NCBI GenBank assembly: GCA_964424555.1
Contig: CAYRIX010000003.1
Location: 34,576-98,575 of the forward strand
DNA from: UMGS172 sp964424555
GTDB lineage: Bacteria; Bacillota; Clostridia; Oscillospirales; Acutalibacteraceae
Reading direction: 5' to 3'
DNA length: 64,000 bases
Shown: positions 51,539-60,018 of the stretch, one piece after another
Layout: every line of letters starts with the position of its first letter
How positions within the stretch are numbered: position 1 is the first letter of the stretch
Translations under genes and position numbers: made by a program
Notes under the pieces: model-generated
Told to the model about the DNA's origin: nothing
The model's input: only the letters and a program-made list of their open reading frames with translations
Databases searched by the model: none

Positions 51539-53524
51539 TTATTTATGCAGTGAGCCTTCAATTTCGGTCAGGCCTTCGTCGAAGATGCTCCAGTCCTTAC
51601 ACCACCGCAGATTTTCCAAACGAAATGCACAAGGCCAGGCAGGAAGCCATTGCGATAGACCGAAGGGCTTTGAAACGTGGCGACCCCAACGGGTGTGGAA
51701 TATAGCCTCATCCTGCGAGCCTGCAGGACGGAGACGGCGGTTGATGAACAGCGTACCGTCCGAAATGCCTTGACAAGCGTTGCACCAAAATGCAACGGCG
51801 CGTTCTTTCCACTGCTTATAGCCTGTGATCTCGTACAATTTTAAGAAAGATAATACATCACGCAAGGCATACTGGTCGAGTGCCTGATGAGGTGTGGATA
51901 CAGCGGTTGAGCCGAAGGTATCGTAGCCCAACTGCGAAATAAGACAGTCTTCTGGGTACTTGACAGTAAAGTGCATCATCCAGGTGCAGAGATACCAAGC
52001 GATTTTCTCGGCTTTGACCACGTATTTATCATCGTTTGTGATCTCATAAAGAGCCAATGCATCACGCAACAGCGGAGAAGACGATTCTTTGTCAATGCTG
52101 TAAGTATCAAGAGCACCTGCAGTGGTAAAGCCTTCGCGTTCAAGTTCTTCATAATAGAAGTCAAAAGCACGAACTGCGGCGTTCAGATACTTTTCATCGT
52201 CAGATTTTTTGTATGCGGTCAGCAAGGGTAAAATCAGGAAACAACCAATGGTGCCTTTCTTGGCGAGGACGTTTCCGTCGCTGTCCCAGGCCTTGGCAAA
52301 GCATCCGTTTTCATCCTGATTTTTCAATGCAAAATCGCAGGTGTCAAAAGCGGCTTTAAGGTATTCGGGTTTGTCGATACCGATTTTTTTCAAGAGGTCG
52401 TAGGCCTCAAAATAGCCTTCAGCCCCCGTGCCAAGATTGCAGGCATCGTGATTTATCAAAATACGACCCTTACTGTCTCTTTTGAAGGTTTTTCCAACCT
52501 TGTTAAGGATCGACTCGTACAGATCGTCGCCCCAATCCCACGGGTCAACGTCTTCGGGCTTCATGGTTTCATATGGCAGTTTAAGGGAAGGCAGATAACC
52601 CATTTTGGCCGACAAAAATGTGCCGTTGGTTTCGGTGTATCTGAGCCACGAATCGTGAACCTCGATCGCCATTTCAAGGTTGTCGTTACCGCCGTTTTTG
52701 ATGTGATCGTAAAGCAGAGCGTTGGCCATTGATGCACTCTGACCGACCCAACCTATCTCATAATAATGCTCTTTTTTCTTGTAGGCGTGAATGTTTCTGT
52801 ACCACTGTGAGCCCGAAACGATGCCTGTAAATCCGTCCTTTTCCTTGGCATAGAGGAATCGGGTGTAGGCAAGGGCCAAGCGATAGATCTCTTCGGCCTT
52901 GCGAGGGGCTTTTAGAGCGTGACCGTAATAACGCCAGGCAAAATCCAAGAGACCCTTGTAACGGAACTTGCCACCTTCGGACGGATAAGTTAAAATGATT
53001 CCCTCAAAGTCGTTGGTGGGCTCCATAGTGCCTTGGAAAGGCTCGCCCCAGAAATGGCGCTGCAGAGTTTTGGGTTGCTCTTCCTCGGGGAAGATAAGCA
53101 CGTGCTTTTCACCCTCGTCCACACGGTATAGTGAGCAGGCAGAATTGCTGTTCGGTTCGGCCATAAGTGCAAGGCTGACAACATCGTTTTCGCTGTAGGT
53201 GCAGGCAGGAATGGTGACTCGGTGGGAAGCCCAGGACCAGGGTGTTCCGTCCTCGGCACGGTCACCAACATACTCGGGCACGTCGCCCCAGCCGTTGCCG
53301 TTGTAGCTTACGGCAGGCACCATTGTGAACGTAGGCTCACCGAGAAGGATGATCTCCATTCTCATTTTACGAATAGGTGTTGCGGTGTGACGGTGCCAAC
53401 GAAATGCGCCGTCTTCGATTTTTTCAAAGGTGTCGGTCGCGCCTGTGTAGGCGGGGATTCTTGCAAAAGGCTTGCCGTCAACGGCAATGAGATGATCTTG
53501 GTTGGATTTTATAATTTCAATCAT
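51539..53524 (-). CDS. Large alpha/alpha-toroid (six-hairpin glycosidase-like) protein
   Basis: The 661-residue protein has an N-terminal beta-rich region (about 1-200) with YVGDRAEDGTPWSWASHRVT, then a helical repeat region with Trp/Tyr-rich helices (LLDFAWRYYGHAL, EIGWVGQSASMANALLYDHI, NLGTGAEGYFEAYDLLKKIG, YDTFGSTAVSTPHQALDQYA). This resembles glycosidases or lyases with an (alpha/alpha)6 barrel. I cannot assign a GH family or catalytic residues. No signal peptide, so it acts on cytosolic saccharides. GGAG lies before ATG 53524. It lies 14 bases from an aldose-epimerase-like gene upstream on the same strand. Confidence 0.68.
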   Translation of the reverse strand: MIEIIKSNQDHLIAVDGKPFARIPAYTGATDTFEKIEDGAFRWHRHTATPIRKMRMEIILLGEPTFTMVPAVSYNGNGWGDVPEYVGDRAEDGTPWSWASHRVTIPACTYSENDVVSLALMAEPNSNSACSLYRVDEGEKHVLIFPEEEQPKTLQRHFWGEPFQGTMEPTNDFEGIILTYPSEGGKFRYKGLLDFAWRYYGHALKAPRKAEEIYRLALAYTRFLYAKEKDGFTGIVSGSQWYRNIHAYKKKEHYYEIGWVGQSASMANALLYDHIKNGGNDNLEMAIEVHDSWLRYTETNGTFLSAKMGYLPSLKLPYETMKPEDVDPWDWGDDLYESILNKVGKTFKRDSKGRILINHDACNLGTGAEGYFEAYDLLKKIGIDKPEYLKAAFDTCDFALKNQDENGCFAKAWDSDGNVLAKKGTIGCFLILPLLTAYKKSDDEKYLNAAVRAFDFYYEELEREGFTTAGALDTYSIDKESSSPLLRDALALYEITNDDKYVVKAEKIAWYLCTWMMHFTVKYPEDCLISQLGYDTFGSTAVSTPHQALDQYALRDVLSFLKLYEITGYKQWKERAVAFWCNACQGISDGTLFINRRLRPAGSQDEAIFHTRWGRHVSKPFGLSQWLPAWPCAFRLENLRWCKDWSIFDEGLTEIEGSLHK

Positions 53525-53538
53525 TTTTACAGCTCCTG

Positions 53539-54402
53539 TCAAAATTTGTCGGACTTGCGATAGAGTTCCAAGGTATATGAAACAGTTTCCGAACAACTGG
53601 ATTCAAGTGTGTGAATGCCTGCTCGGTCAAACATGGTAGGACCGTTGCTGGCAATACTTAAAGAAGGCTTAATGCAAATAATTTTTGCTTCCTCATCATC
53701 GCTTGCCCAGTTGGCCACAAACGGAAACTCTTTTGAGTACATTCTCACAACAAAATCACAGTTGCAACCCGTATATTCCAACCATTCCGACTTTTTATCT
53801 CTGAAAGACCTTGTTCCGTTGGTATAAAGGTCGTGCGAAAGGGGACGAATCTGCTCGTTTGTCACAAACGGCTGAACCCAACCAAAAGGACTAAATGATT
53901 CGAGCATTTCGGCTTCGGAAAAACGGAAGAAGTAACTGTTGGGGTTATCGCCCTCCGCCAAAGGCCAACGGTATGCCGTGTGGTTGCCGATGCTATACGG
54001 CATCGGCTCATCCGAACGGTTGGTTACGGTATAGGTGATATGCAGTTTTTGACCGTCCAATAAATAATTCATCGTTAAAGTAAACCGATACGGATAAACA
54101 GACAAGGTATCTTCATCTTCTTGGAGTTCAAGTGTTAATTCGGTTTTAGTGAAGTCAACAACCTTAAAGGTCTTTTCCATGGCAATGCCGTTTAACTGCA
54201 TAGGGTATTGCTTGCCGTTGTGGGTGTAGTAACCGTCCATAAATCTGCCGGTTATGGGAAAAAGACAAGGTGAAGTACGGTTATAGTATCTCTCGTCGGG
54301 TGACCAAAGATACTCGAAACCGTCCAAAGTAAGACTGGTCATTTCGGCACCGAAATCACTGACAGTCAGCGAAACTCGGTCATTTTTCAAAACCTTTTCC
54401 AT
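53539..54402 (-). CDS. Aldose 1-epimerase family (galactose mutarotase-like) protein
   Basis: The 287-residue product resembles the LacX/GalM-type epimerases: YLWSPDERYYNRTSPCLFPI (N-terminal sugar contact), NGIAMEKTFKVV, PYSIGNHTAYRWPLAEG (catalytic His candidate) and KPSLSIASNGPTM. It should interconvert sugar anomers. It is probably co-transcribed with the downstream six-hairpin protein, suggesting joint use of one saccharide. Confidence 0.85.
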   Translation of the reverse strand: MEKVLKNDRVSLTVSDFGAEMTSLTLDGFEYLWSPDERYYNRTSPCLFPITGRFMDGYYTHNGKQYPMQLNGIAMEKTFKVVDFTKTELTLELQEDEDTLSVYPYRFTLTMNYLLDGQKLHITYTVTNRSDEPMPYSIGNHTAYRWPLAEGDNPNSYFFRFSEAEMLESFSPFGWVQPFVTNEQIRPLSHDLYTNGTRSFRDKKSEWLEYTGCNCDFVVRMYSKEFPFVANWASDDEEAKIICIKPSLSIASNGPTMFDRAGIHTLESSCSETVSYTLELYRKSDKF

Positions 54403-54429
54403 AGTTTTATCCCTTACGTTTTGTGATAG

Positions 54430-54613
54430 TTATGATCCTTGATTTTCAACGTCGGCGGTTTGTTCTTCCGGCTTTTTAAACCTGTTATTCCACAAAACGT
54501 CGCAAATCAATTTAACCAAAAGTATTGAGCTTCGTTTTTTTTACCTGAAAAATCAAAAAGCCAATCGCAACGGCAATTCCGCCGAATATTTCTCCAATGA
54601 GCTGCGGAGTCAA
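54430..54613 (-). pseudogene. Frameshifted YgjV-like membrane protein fragment, copy 1
   Basis: From TTG 54613 the minus strand encodes TPQLIGEIFGGIAVAIGFLI, then meets a run of eight A (54535-54542); the next frame gives ILLVKLICDVLWNN and ends at 54430. Removing one A joins both parts into a ~60-residue product matching the fragment at 59802-59987. It looks like the N-terminal part of a YgjV-type inner membrane protein. A sequencing error or phase-variable tract could also explain the shift. Confidence 0.6.
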
Positions 54614-54684
54614 TATTATCAACTCTTTTCTTTACGTTTCTTCCGCGATGAATCCTATCAGTTCTTTTACCTGCTGTAGGAAAA

Positions 54685-55623
54685 TTAGTTTTCAAAATCT
54701 TCTATCTTAAACTTCCATTCTTCACGCTTACGGAAAGGCGTTTTAAAACTCTTGGTAAGCACACCTTTTTCTTCAAGATGTATATAACAATTCATATCGC
54801 AGGCACGGCCACAAACAGAACATTGATAAGCGTGCTGTGCAGGGGGATAGAAATAAATATTTTGAAGTATCTTTCTTGCAGTTTCGGGCGTTACCTTGGC
54901 TTCGCCGCTGATAATAGCAACTCTGTCCTCAAAATCCTTGAAGGCATCGGGCGGCATAAAGGGATTTTTAAGTCCGTTAGCACCGTTATAATATACTGCA
55001 CATTGCCAAGGGTCAACCGTTCCATCATCGGAAATAGCCTTTCCGGGACAGCCCCTGACACATTTGCCGCACTTGTCACAAAGGTGAGGCTCCTTTAGGG
55101 GAGTTGTTTCTATTTCGGCATCGGTCAGAACGAAGCAGGTACGAACGAAGGGCCCGAACTCATCTGTAAGGAGAGCGCCGTGATGCCCTATCTCACCAAG
55201 ACCGCAAAGAACTGCCGCCTCGTTAAAGTCCATTTGATTCTCCTGAGGCCTGTTTCTGTATACCGCATCAAATGCCACCTCGGGGTTTGTGGAGTTTTCC
55301 TCTGCCATTATTTGCTGATGACGGCGTTGGGGAAGAGCAGAGTAGCCCTCCTCCTCTAATAGCATGGAAAGACGAACCGAAACCATCGGCATAACCGTCT
55401 CTTCCATATTCTCAACACCCATCGTGGTATATTGATAATAGGTGCTTCCTTCTTCTATTCCGCGGTAAGCTCCGCGAAGAACTCGGAATCCAAGACCTAT
55501 AACAGTTTTTGCCTCGGGCATAAGACGGCGAACGGCAGAATCGGCAGAAAAGCGTGTGACAGGAGAGAAGCCAACAAGGTCGGCTCCCCATTTTTTACAA
55601 AGTTCTTTTATCCTGTCTTTCAT
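54685..55623 (-). CDS. QueG/reductive-dehalogenase-like 4Fe-4S protein, paralogue A
   Basis: The 312-residue protein has an N-terminal part like QueG/RdhA enzymes (ADLVGFSPVTRF, PEAKTVIGLGFR, AAVLCGLGEIGHHG, LTDEFGPFVRTCFVLTDAEI) and two cluster sites: CDKCGKCVRGCPGKA, and CSVCGRACDMNC near the end, with another Cys in PWQCAVYY. QueG reduces epoxyqueuosine with cobalamin and RdhA removes halides; this protein is too divergent, and has too many paralogues, for a QueG call. Its ATG overlaps the paralogue B stop, so the genes are translationally coupled. Confidence 0.8.
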   Translation of the reverse strand: MKDRIKELCKKWGADLVGFSPVTRFSADSAVRRLMPEAKTVIGLGFRVLRGAYRGIEEGSTYYQYTTMGVENMEETVMPMVSVRLSMLLEEEGYSALPQRRHQQIMAEENSTNPEVAFDAVYRNRPQENQMDFNEAAVLCGLGEIGHHGALLTDEFGPFVRTCFVLTDAEIETTPLKEPHLCDKCGKCVRGCPGKAISDDGTVDPWQCAVYYNGANGLKNPFMPPDAFKDFEDRVAIISGEAKVTPETARKILQNIYFYPPAQHAYQCSVCGRACDMNCYIHLEEKGVLTKSFKTPFRKREEWKFKIEDFEN

Positions 55624-56519
55624 TTTTTCTTACCTCCAATCAAGTGATTGTAGCAGGCATAGTCGCAAGCTCTTTTGCAAAGACAAGCAGAATAACCCCA
55701 TTGTGTGTCGGGTAGGAAATTCATTTTCGGATATATTTCTCTTGCGCTTTCGGCATCAAAACGGAAATCACCGTTTATAATTGCCTCACGGTTGGGCTCG
55801 TCCTTCAAAAACTCGTCGGTCATAAAGGGATTGGATTTGTGCGCACCCTTATAATATACTGAGCATTGCCAGGTATCAAGGCCGTTTTCGCCGATGGCTT
55901 TTCCGGGACAAGCTTTCATACACTCACCGCAGTTATCGCACACAGGCACTTCAAGAGGCCTGTCAGACTCAAGAGGAGCGTCGGTTATTATGAAGCAGTA
56001 ACGAATGTACGGGCCAAACTTCGGGCTGAGTATCTTGCCGCTGAGGCCCCTCTCACCGATACCACAGGCCTTGGCAGCCTTTCCAAAGTCGATTATAACA
56101 TCAGGAACGGGTTTGCCCTCGGCAACCGCTGTGGCGTGAACAAGCTCATAAGTATCCATAACCTCGGGATTGGTGGTCTTATCGCCCTTTACGCGAAGGT
56201 TGGGAACCGACTTTTGCAAGCAGGCGTCATATCCCTCGTTCTCAATCATACCGCCTATCTTGAGGAGGAAGATCTCGGCCAACTCCTCGTCGGGATATTT
56301 AACTCCCAAGGTGGTATATGTATAATACTGAACGTCTCGGTTCATAGTGTTGAAGAGTGTTTTTGGCACCACAAAGCCAAATCCAATAATGCATTTTGCG
56401 TTGGGGAGTATCTGTCTGGGGTCTTTTTGAGGGTCAGGTTCGTCGTAAATTTTGCCTATTCCGCAAACACTTGCGCCAAGCTCTTTCGCTTTTTGTTTTA
56501 TAGCCTCACTTGTAAGCAT
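55620..56519 (-). CDS. QueG/reductive-dehalogenase-like 4Fe-4S protein, paralogue B
   Basis: The 299-residue protein repeats the paralogue A layout: GASVCGIGKIYDEP, PNAKCIIGFGFVVP, YYTYTTLGVKYPDEEL, AAKACGIGERGLSGKI, FGPYIRYCFIITDAPL, then CDNCGECMKACPGKA and CLCKRACDYACYNH. Similarity to A is clear but far from identical, so this is an old duplication. GGAGG precedes the ATG. It may form a complex with A and C. Confidence 0.8.
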   Translation of the reverse strand: MLTSEAIKQKAKELGASVCGIGKIYDEPDPQKDPRQILPNAKCIIGFGFVVPKTLFNTMNRDVQYYTYTTLGVKYPDEELAEIFLLKIGGMIENEGYDACLQKSVPNLRVKGDKTTNPEVMDTYELVHATAVAEGKPVPDVIIDFGKAAKACGIGERGLSGKILSPKFGPYIRYCFIITDAPLESDRPLEVPVCDNCGECMKACPGKAIGENGLDTWQCSVYYKGAHKSNPFMTDEFLKDEPNREAIINGDFRFDAESAREIYPKMNFLPDTQWGYSACLCKRACDYACYNHLIGGKKK

Positions 56520-56557
56520 TTAAAGGTTTTCCTCCTTGTTATTGTATTTCGGTTCGG

Positions 56558-57637
56558 TCATCTGTCCAGTTTCCACGGTTTTCCATGACGGAGAGGCTCT
56601 TTGAAGCGGTGTTCCATACAACCGCCCTTCTTTTCAAGCATAGATACACAAGCTCTGATACAACCGCCGCATTTCGCCATATTGTAGCCAACCCAACTGG
56701 GGAAATACTTCTGAAGTGCGCCGTAGACCTTCATTATCTCTTTTTCATCGGCAATATCGGTCTTTCCTTCAAGGAGGTCAAGATCACCGTTTTCGTTTGC
56801 GTCAAACACTTGCTTGGGAACAAATGGATTGTAATATCTTCCTGCGTGGGTATAGAATGCGTAGCAACGCCACATATCAATGTCGCCCCATTCGCATAGC
56901 TTGCCGTCAAGGTTTACGCTTACGGTCTTGTCCGAATTAATAGCAGGGATACATCCGCCGGGGCATTCACGGACACAGGCACCGCACTTGCGGCAAAGAG
57001 GCTCACCGTTATACATATCGTCATATTCAAGCTCGGCATCGGTAAACAGGAACGCAACTCTTTGGAGCGGTCCGAACTCGGGGGTGAGCAGCATTTTACT
57101 CCATCCGATCTCACCAAGACCGCAAGCAACCGCTACAAGGCGGAATTGGAACTGAAGGTCGGGTGCTACATTATCTTCTCTTGTCGGACGGGTAAACTGA
57201 ACGCTTCTGTGGTGTGCGGTAGAAGTCTTTGCGTTCTCGTTGACCTCGATCTGCTCTTCGGGAGAAAGGGTGTTTCCGGGGCTTCCGTCCATGTCGGAAA
57301 CGCTGCCTCTTGCACCCGTATTTCTGTAAACAAACGCCTCGTATCCCTCGTCCTCAATAAGTTTTCCGACGTGGTAAAGCACCGCGGGGGCGAAAATCTC
57401 GTTTATTCCGCCGTAAGCCATTGAAGGGTATTGATAAAACTGTGTCCCCTCCTCAATTCCACGCTGAACTCCTCGAGGAATACGAAAAACAAAACCGATA
57501 ACGCTTTTTGCCTCAGGAAAAAGGAATTTAGGGTTCATATCGTCGGGCGCACCGGCGAGTCTTGATATAGGTGCGATGCCGCAGGCATCGGCTCCTGCCT
57601 CAAGTGCAGCCCTTTTGATCATTTCACTTGTAAGCAT
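56558..57637 (-). CDS. QueG/reductive-dehalogenase-like 4Fe-4S protein, paralogue C
   Basis: The largest member (359 residues) has GADACGIAPISRLAGAP, PEAKSVIGFVFRIPRG, GIEEGTQFYQYPSMAYGG, VACGLGEIGWSKMLLTPEFG and LQRVAFLFTDAELEYDD, then CRKCGACVRECPGGC. The C-terminal cluster site is reduced: MAKCGGCIRACVSML has three Cys where A and B have four or more, so the second cluster may be altered. It also carries a ~45-residue insert (SPEEQIEVNENAKTSTAHHR) not in A or B. Confidence 0.8.
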   Translation of the reverse strand: MLTSEMIKRAALEAGADACGIAPISRLAGAPDDMNPKFLFPEAKSVIGFVFRIPRGVQRGIEEGTQFYQYPSMAYGGINEIFAPAVLYHVGKLIEDEGYEAFVYRNTGARGSVSDMDGSPGNTLSPEEQIEVNENAKTSTAHHRSVQFTRPTREDNVAPDLQFQFRLVAVACGLGEIGWSKMLLTPEFGPLQRVAFLFTDAELEYDDMYNGEPLCRKCGACVRECPGGCIPAINSDKTVSVNLDGKLCEWGDIDMWRCYAFYTHAGRYYNPFVPKQVFDANENGDLDLLEGKTDIADEKEIMKVYGALQKYFPSWVGYNMAKCGGCIRACVSMLEKKGGCMEHRFKEPLRHGKPWKLDR

Positions 57638-57649
57638 ATCTTTGCTCCT

Positions 57650-58687
57650 TTACACTTTCATTGACGGATCGTCGTTGAGTTTTATACACGCACGCTTCAT
57701 AACATCAGCGCAGTAAGTACATTTTTCACACTGCTTGTCGCAATTCATAACGTGAGTGGCAAAACCCTCATCGATCATTGAATTTTCAATATATTCGGGA
57801 TAGAAAAGTCCGCTGTGATCAGGTTCGAGCAACTCCATTGCAGAGCCGCGGTAGTGTCCCTCTATATAAGAATGAAGAATACGCGACGGTGCGAAATTCA
57901 CCCGTGTGGCAAGCTTCACGGCAGGAACAAGTTCCTCATAAAGCCCCATATCCTCGGGCCTTATAAAATTTGTCCTTGAGAGCCAATTATAAAAATTACC
58001 GTTTGCTTTAAGATGATCCCTGCAGATGCCACTAAACTGATAACCGTTGTCCATAGCAGATATTTCCGCTTCGTGAGCCACCAGATTATCGTGAAATATG
58101 TGCGCCGAGCAATTATTGAGGCAACCGCTGTTGGCAAGAAGATACATCTGCTTTCCGTTGTCGTCACACCATTTGCGAAGCCTAAAAAGCATCGGAAGGC
58201 TTCGGTTCATCTCGCGCTTTACATAGAAGCTGTCAAAATATTCCGACAAATAGGAAATGCCTTCAATGCTTCCGATCTCCATATTGACGGACGCTCTCAC
58301 ATCGATTCCGTCGAAGTTTTCATTTATAAATTTTGCAATGAGGGGAGAGGATGTTGTTACCGAATTAAGTCCAAACTCAGAGGCCATATAATCCAAAAGG
58401 TTTCCGATTTTCACGAAAAATGCTCTCGATTGGCTGTCCTTGCCGTAGCAATTAGCGTTGAAAAGCATATTCAATTTAAGTCCTTCATCGGTCAGCCGTC
58501 TTAAATCGTCCGCAAGCTTACGCTGATGTTCGAACTCAGTCAAATCCCCGTTAACGTCCAACGAGCTTCTGCCGTTGGGCATTTCGGGCCATGAAAAATA
58601 AACCTCTGAAATATGCTTTTGGCTTTTTATAATGTCATTAAGAAAATTATCGTTTTGAGTCAGCGGATATCCTACAATGAATTTCAT
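57650..58687 (-). CDS. U32-like TIM-barrel protein with C-terminal cysteine cluster
   Basis: The 345-residue protein looks like a U32-type barrel: VTTSSPLIAKFINENFDGID, VRASVNMEIGSIEG, then SGCLNNCSAHIFHDN with two Cys and two His, FSGICRDHL, and NCDKQCEKCTYCADVMKRAC at the C-terminus. U32 relatives such as UbiU/V and RlhA bind a 4Fe-4S cluster and do oxygen-independent hydroxylation; that role here is inferred. It is the first gene of the operon, 12 bases ahead of paralogue C. Confidence 0.65.
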   Translation of the reverse strand: MKFIVGYPLTQNDNFLNDIIKSQKHISEVYFSWPEMPNGRSSLDVNGDLTEFEHQRKLADDLRRLTDEGLKLNMLFNANCYGKDSQSRAFFVKIGNLLDYMASEFGLNSVTTSSPLIAKFINENFDGIDVRASVNMEIGSIEGISYLSEYFDSFYVKREMNRSLPMLFRLRKWCDDNGKQMYLLANSGCLNNCSAHIFHDNLVAHEAEISAMDNGYQFSGICRDHLKANGNFYNWLSRTNFIRPEDMGLYEELVPAVKLATRVNFAPSRILHSYIEGHYRGSAMELLEPDHSGLFYPEYIENSMIDEGFATHVMNCDKQCEKCTYCADVMKRACIKLNDDPSMKV

Positions 58688-58744
58688 TTTCTAACCTCCT
58701 TTTCTTTTGATGCGAAGCTTATAATATTGTACACATAAATATGT

Positions 58745-58778
58745 ATTGATTGTAATTCCTTTTTCTGTTATAATCAAT
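58745..58778 (+). promoter_or_regulatory. AraC promoter with large inverted repeat
   Basis: TTGATT (58746-58751), 17 bases, TATAAT (58769-58774). ATTGATTGTAA (58745-58755) and TTATAATCAAT (58768-58778) match at 10 of 11 positions as an inverted repeat covering both hexamers, a likely AraC or repressor site in the divergent Fe-S/AraC region. Confidence 0.55.
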
Positions 58779-58828
58779 GCGAAAAACAAACAAAAAAGTT
58801 TAAAAAACAAACCTTGGGAGGCAGAAAG

Positions 58829-59659
58829 ATGAAGCTATGTGATATCAACCCGTTTATGCGTTATGCAGGTCTTCAGCCATCTGTTTTATCAACAGTACCG
58901 ACTTATCTTTCGTACGATTACCGCATTTTTTATATTATGGATGGCAGAGGCACCTTTGTTTGTTCGGGTGAAAGATACCCGATATCGGCAGGAACGCTTG
59001 TTTATTTCAGGCCCGAAATGCCGTATTATTTTGACGGTAAGGTTAAGGTAATAGTCTTAAATTTTGATATGACCCGTGCCAATGCCGACAAAAAAACGCC
59101 TCTTCCTCCGTCAAGGAATATTGAGACGTTTGATAAAGGCTTGGTTGTTGAAGATGATCCGCCGGTTGAGCTTCAAAAGGCCGTGATTCTCGAAAACGCG
59201 CTTGAAATTGAAGATAAAATGCAGGAGTGCCTGCTTCATTACAGCTATCCCAAGCCTTATTCGGATACCTTCACATCGGCAATACTCAAGCAGATTCTTT
59301 GCTATATCGCTCAAAGAGCCAATTCCAAAGCACAGGAAACCTACGAAACCGTGCAGAAAATAATGCTTTATATCAGTCAGAATTACGACAGAGAAATAAG
59401 TAACACGGAGATATCCAGAGAACTTGGCTATCACTCGTTTTATCTTAACAGAATTTTCAAAAAGAATACCGGAATAACGATACACAGGGCTGTCATGAGC
59501 GAAAAAATGAAGGTTGCCAAGCGACTGCTTTTAGAGACCGATATTTCGGTAAAAGCGGTTGCCGAGGAAACAGGCTTTCCCGATCGGTCGAGATTTTGCA
59601 CCGCGTTCAAAAAGCATACAGGGTATACTCCGCTTGAATATCGACAAAGGAAAATTTGA
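58829..59659 (+). CDS. AraC-family regulator divergent from the Fe-S operon
   Basis: The 276-residue protein has a cupin-type sensor domain (YDYRIFYIMDGRGTFVCSGE, GTLVYFRPEMPYYFDG) and two C-terminal HTH motifs (ISNTEISRELGYHSFYLNRI, SVKAVAEETGFPDRSRFCTA). GGGAGG precedes ATG 58829. It is the natural candidate to control the divergent U32-like/Fe-S operon in answer to a small ligand. Confidence 0.9.
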   Translation: MKLCDINPFMRYAGLQPSVLSTVPTYLSYDYRIFYIMDGRGTFVCSGERYPISAGTLVYFRPEMPYYFDGKVKVIVLNFDMTRANADKKTPLPPSRNIETFDKGLVVEDDPPVELQKAVILENALEIEDKMQECLLHYSYPKPYSDTFTSAILKQILCYIAQRANSKAQETYETVQKIMLYISQNYDREISNTEISRELGYHSFYLNRIFKKNTGITIHRAVMSEKMKVAKRLLLETDISVKAVAEETGFPDRSRFCTAFKKHTGYTPLEYRQRKI

Positions 59660-59746
59660 AGACTTCTTGACCGCCGCCGAACATCCGATCCTGAGTGTCG
59701 GCATATGAAAGGCTCAAACCGTTCTGAATCGGTGGGAGATTCTGTG

Positions 59747-59835
59747 AGAAAAGCCAAATACCGAGAATAAAATGTCAAAACTGTTATAATCCTGTTAAAA
59801 TTTAAACAATTTTGTTTTTAGGCATTGAGTTTTTT
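59747..59835 (+). repeat. Direct repeat, copy 1 (about 88 bases)
   Basis: Starts AGAAAAGCCAAATAC and continues through TGTTAAAATTTAAACAATTT and a stretch ending in ATTGAGTTTTT. A closely similar block lies at 62900-62987 in the same orientation, with scattered substitutions and one short indel. Copy 2 carries the -35 of the gene at 63041; copy 1 has no -10 and overlaps the end of a pseudogene. Confidence 0.7.
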
Positions 59836-59987
59836 GCAAAAGCAGGAAATGCAAGCCCCCGGAGAACGTCACAAATAAGTTTAAACAGCAGAATTCTGTT
59901 TTGCTTTTTCTGCCGGAAGATCAAAAATCCAACCGCTGCGGCAATTCCGCCGCAAAATTCCCCGATAAGCTGCGGAGCCGGGATCAT
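59802..59987 (-). pseudogene. YgjV-like membrane protein fragment, copy 2
   Basis: From ATG 59987 the minus strand reads PAPQLIGEFCGGIAAAVGFL, RILLFKLICDVLRG and ends after 61 residues. It matches the fragment at 54430-54613 in protein and in the DNA just upstream (GAAGAAA-GTAAAGAAAA). YgjV-type proteins are longer, so this is a truncated remnant. It sits between the AraC and HAD genes in a 359-base gap with no other gene. Confidence 0.55.
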
Positions 59988-60018
59988 TTCCTGTTTTCTT
60001 TACATTTCTTCCAATGAA

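Noticed and set aside
54507..54695. Minus-strand 62-codon frame as a hypothetical gene
   Set aside because: It has a basic, low-complexity product and overlaps the YgjV-like relic, whose protein similarity in another frame explains the region better.
55866..56588. Long + strand frame opposite paralogue B
   Set aside because: Antisense to a gene with ordered Fe-S motifs; no domain on this strand.
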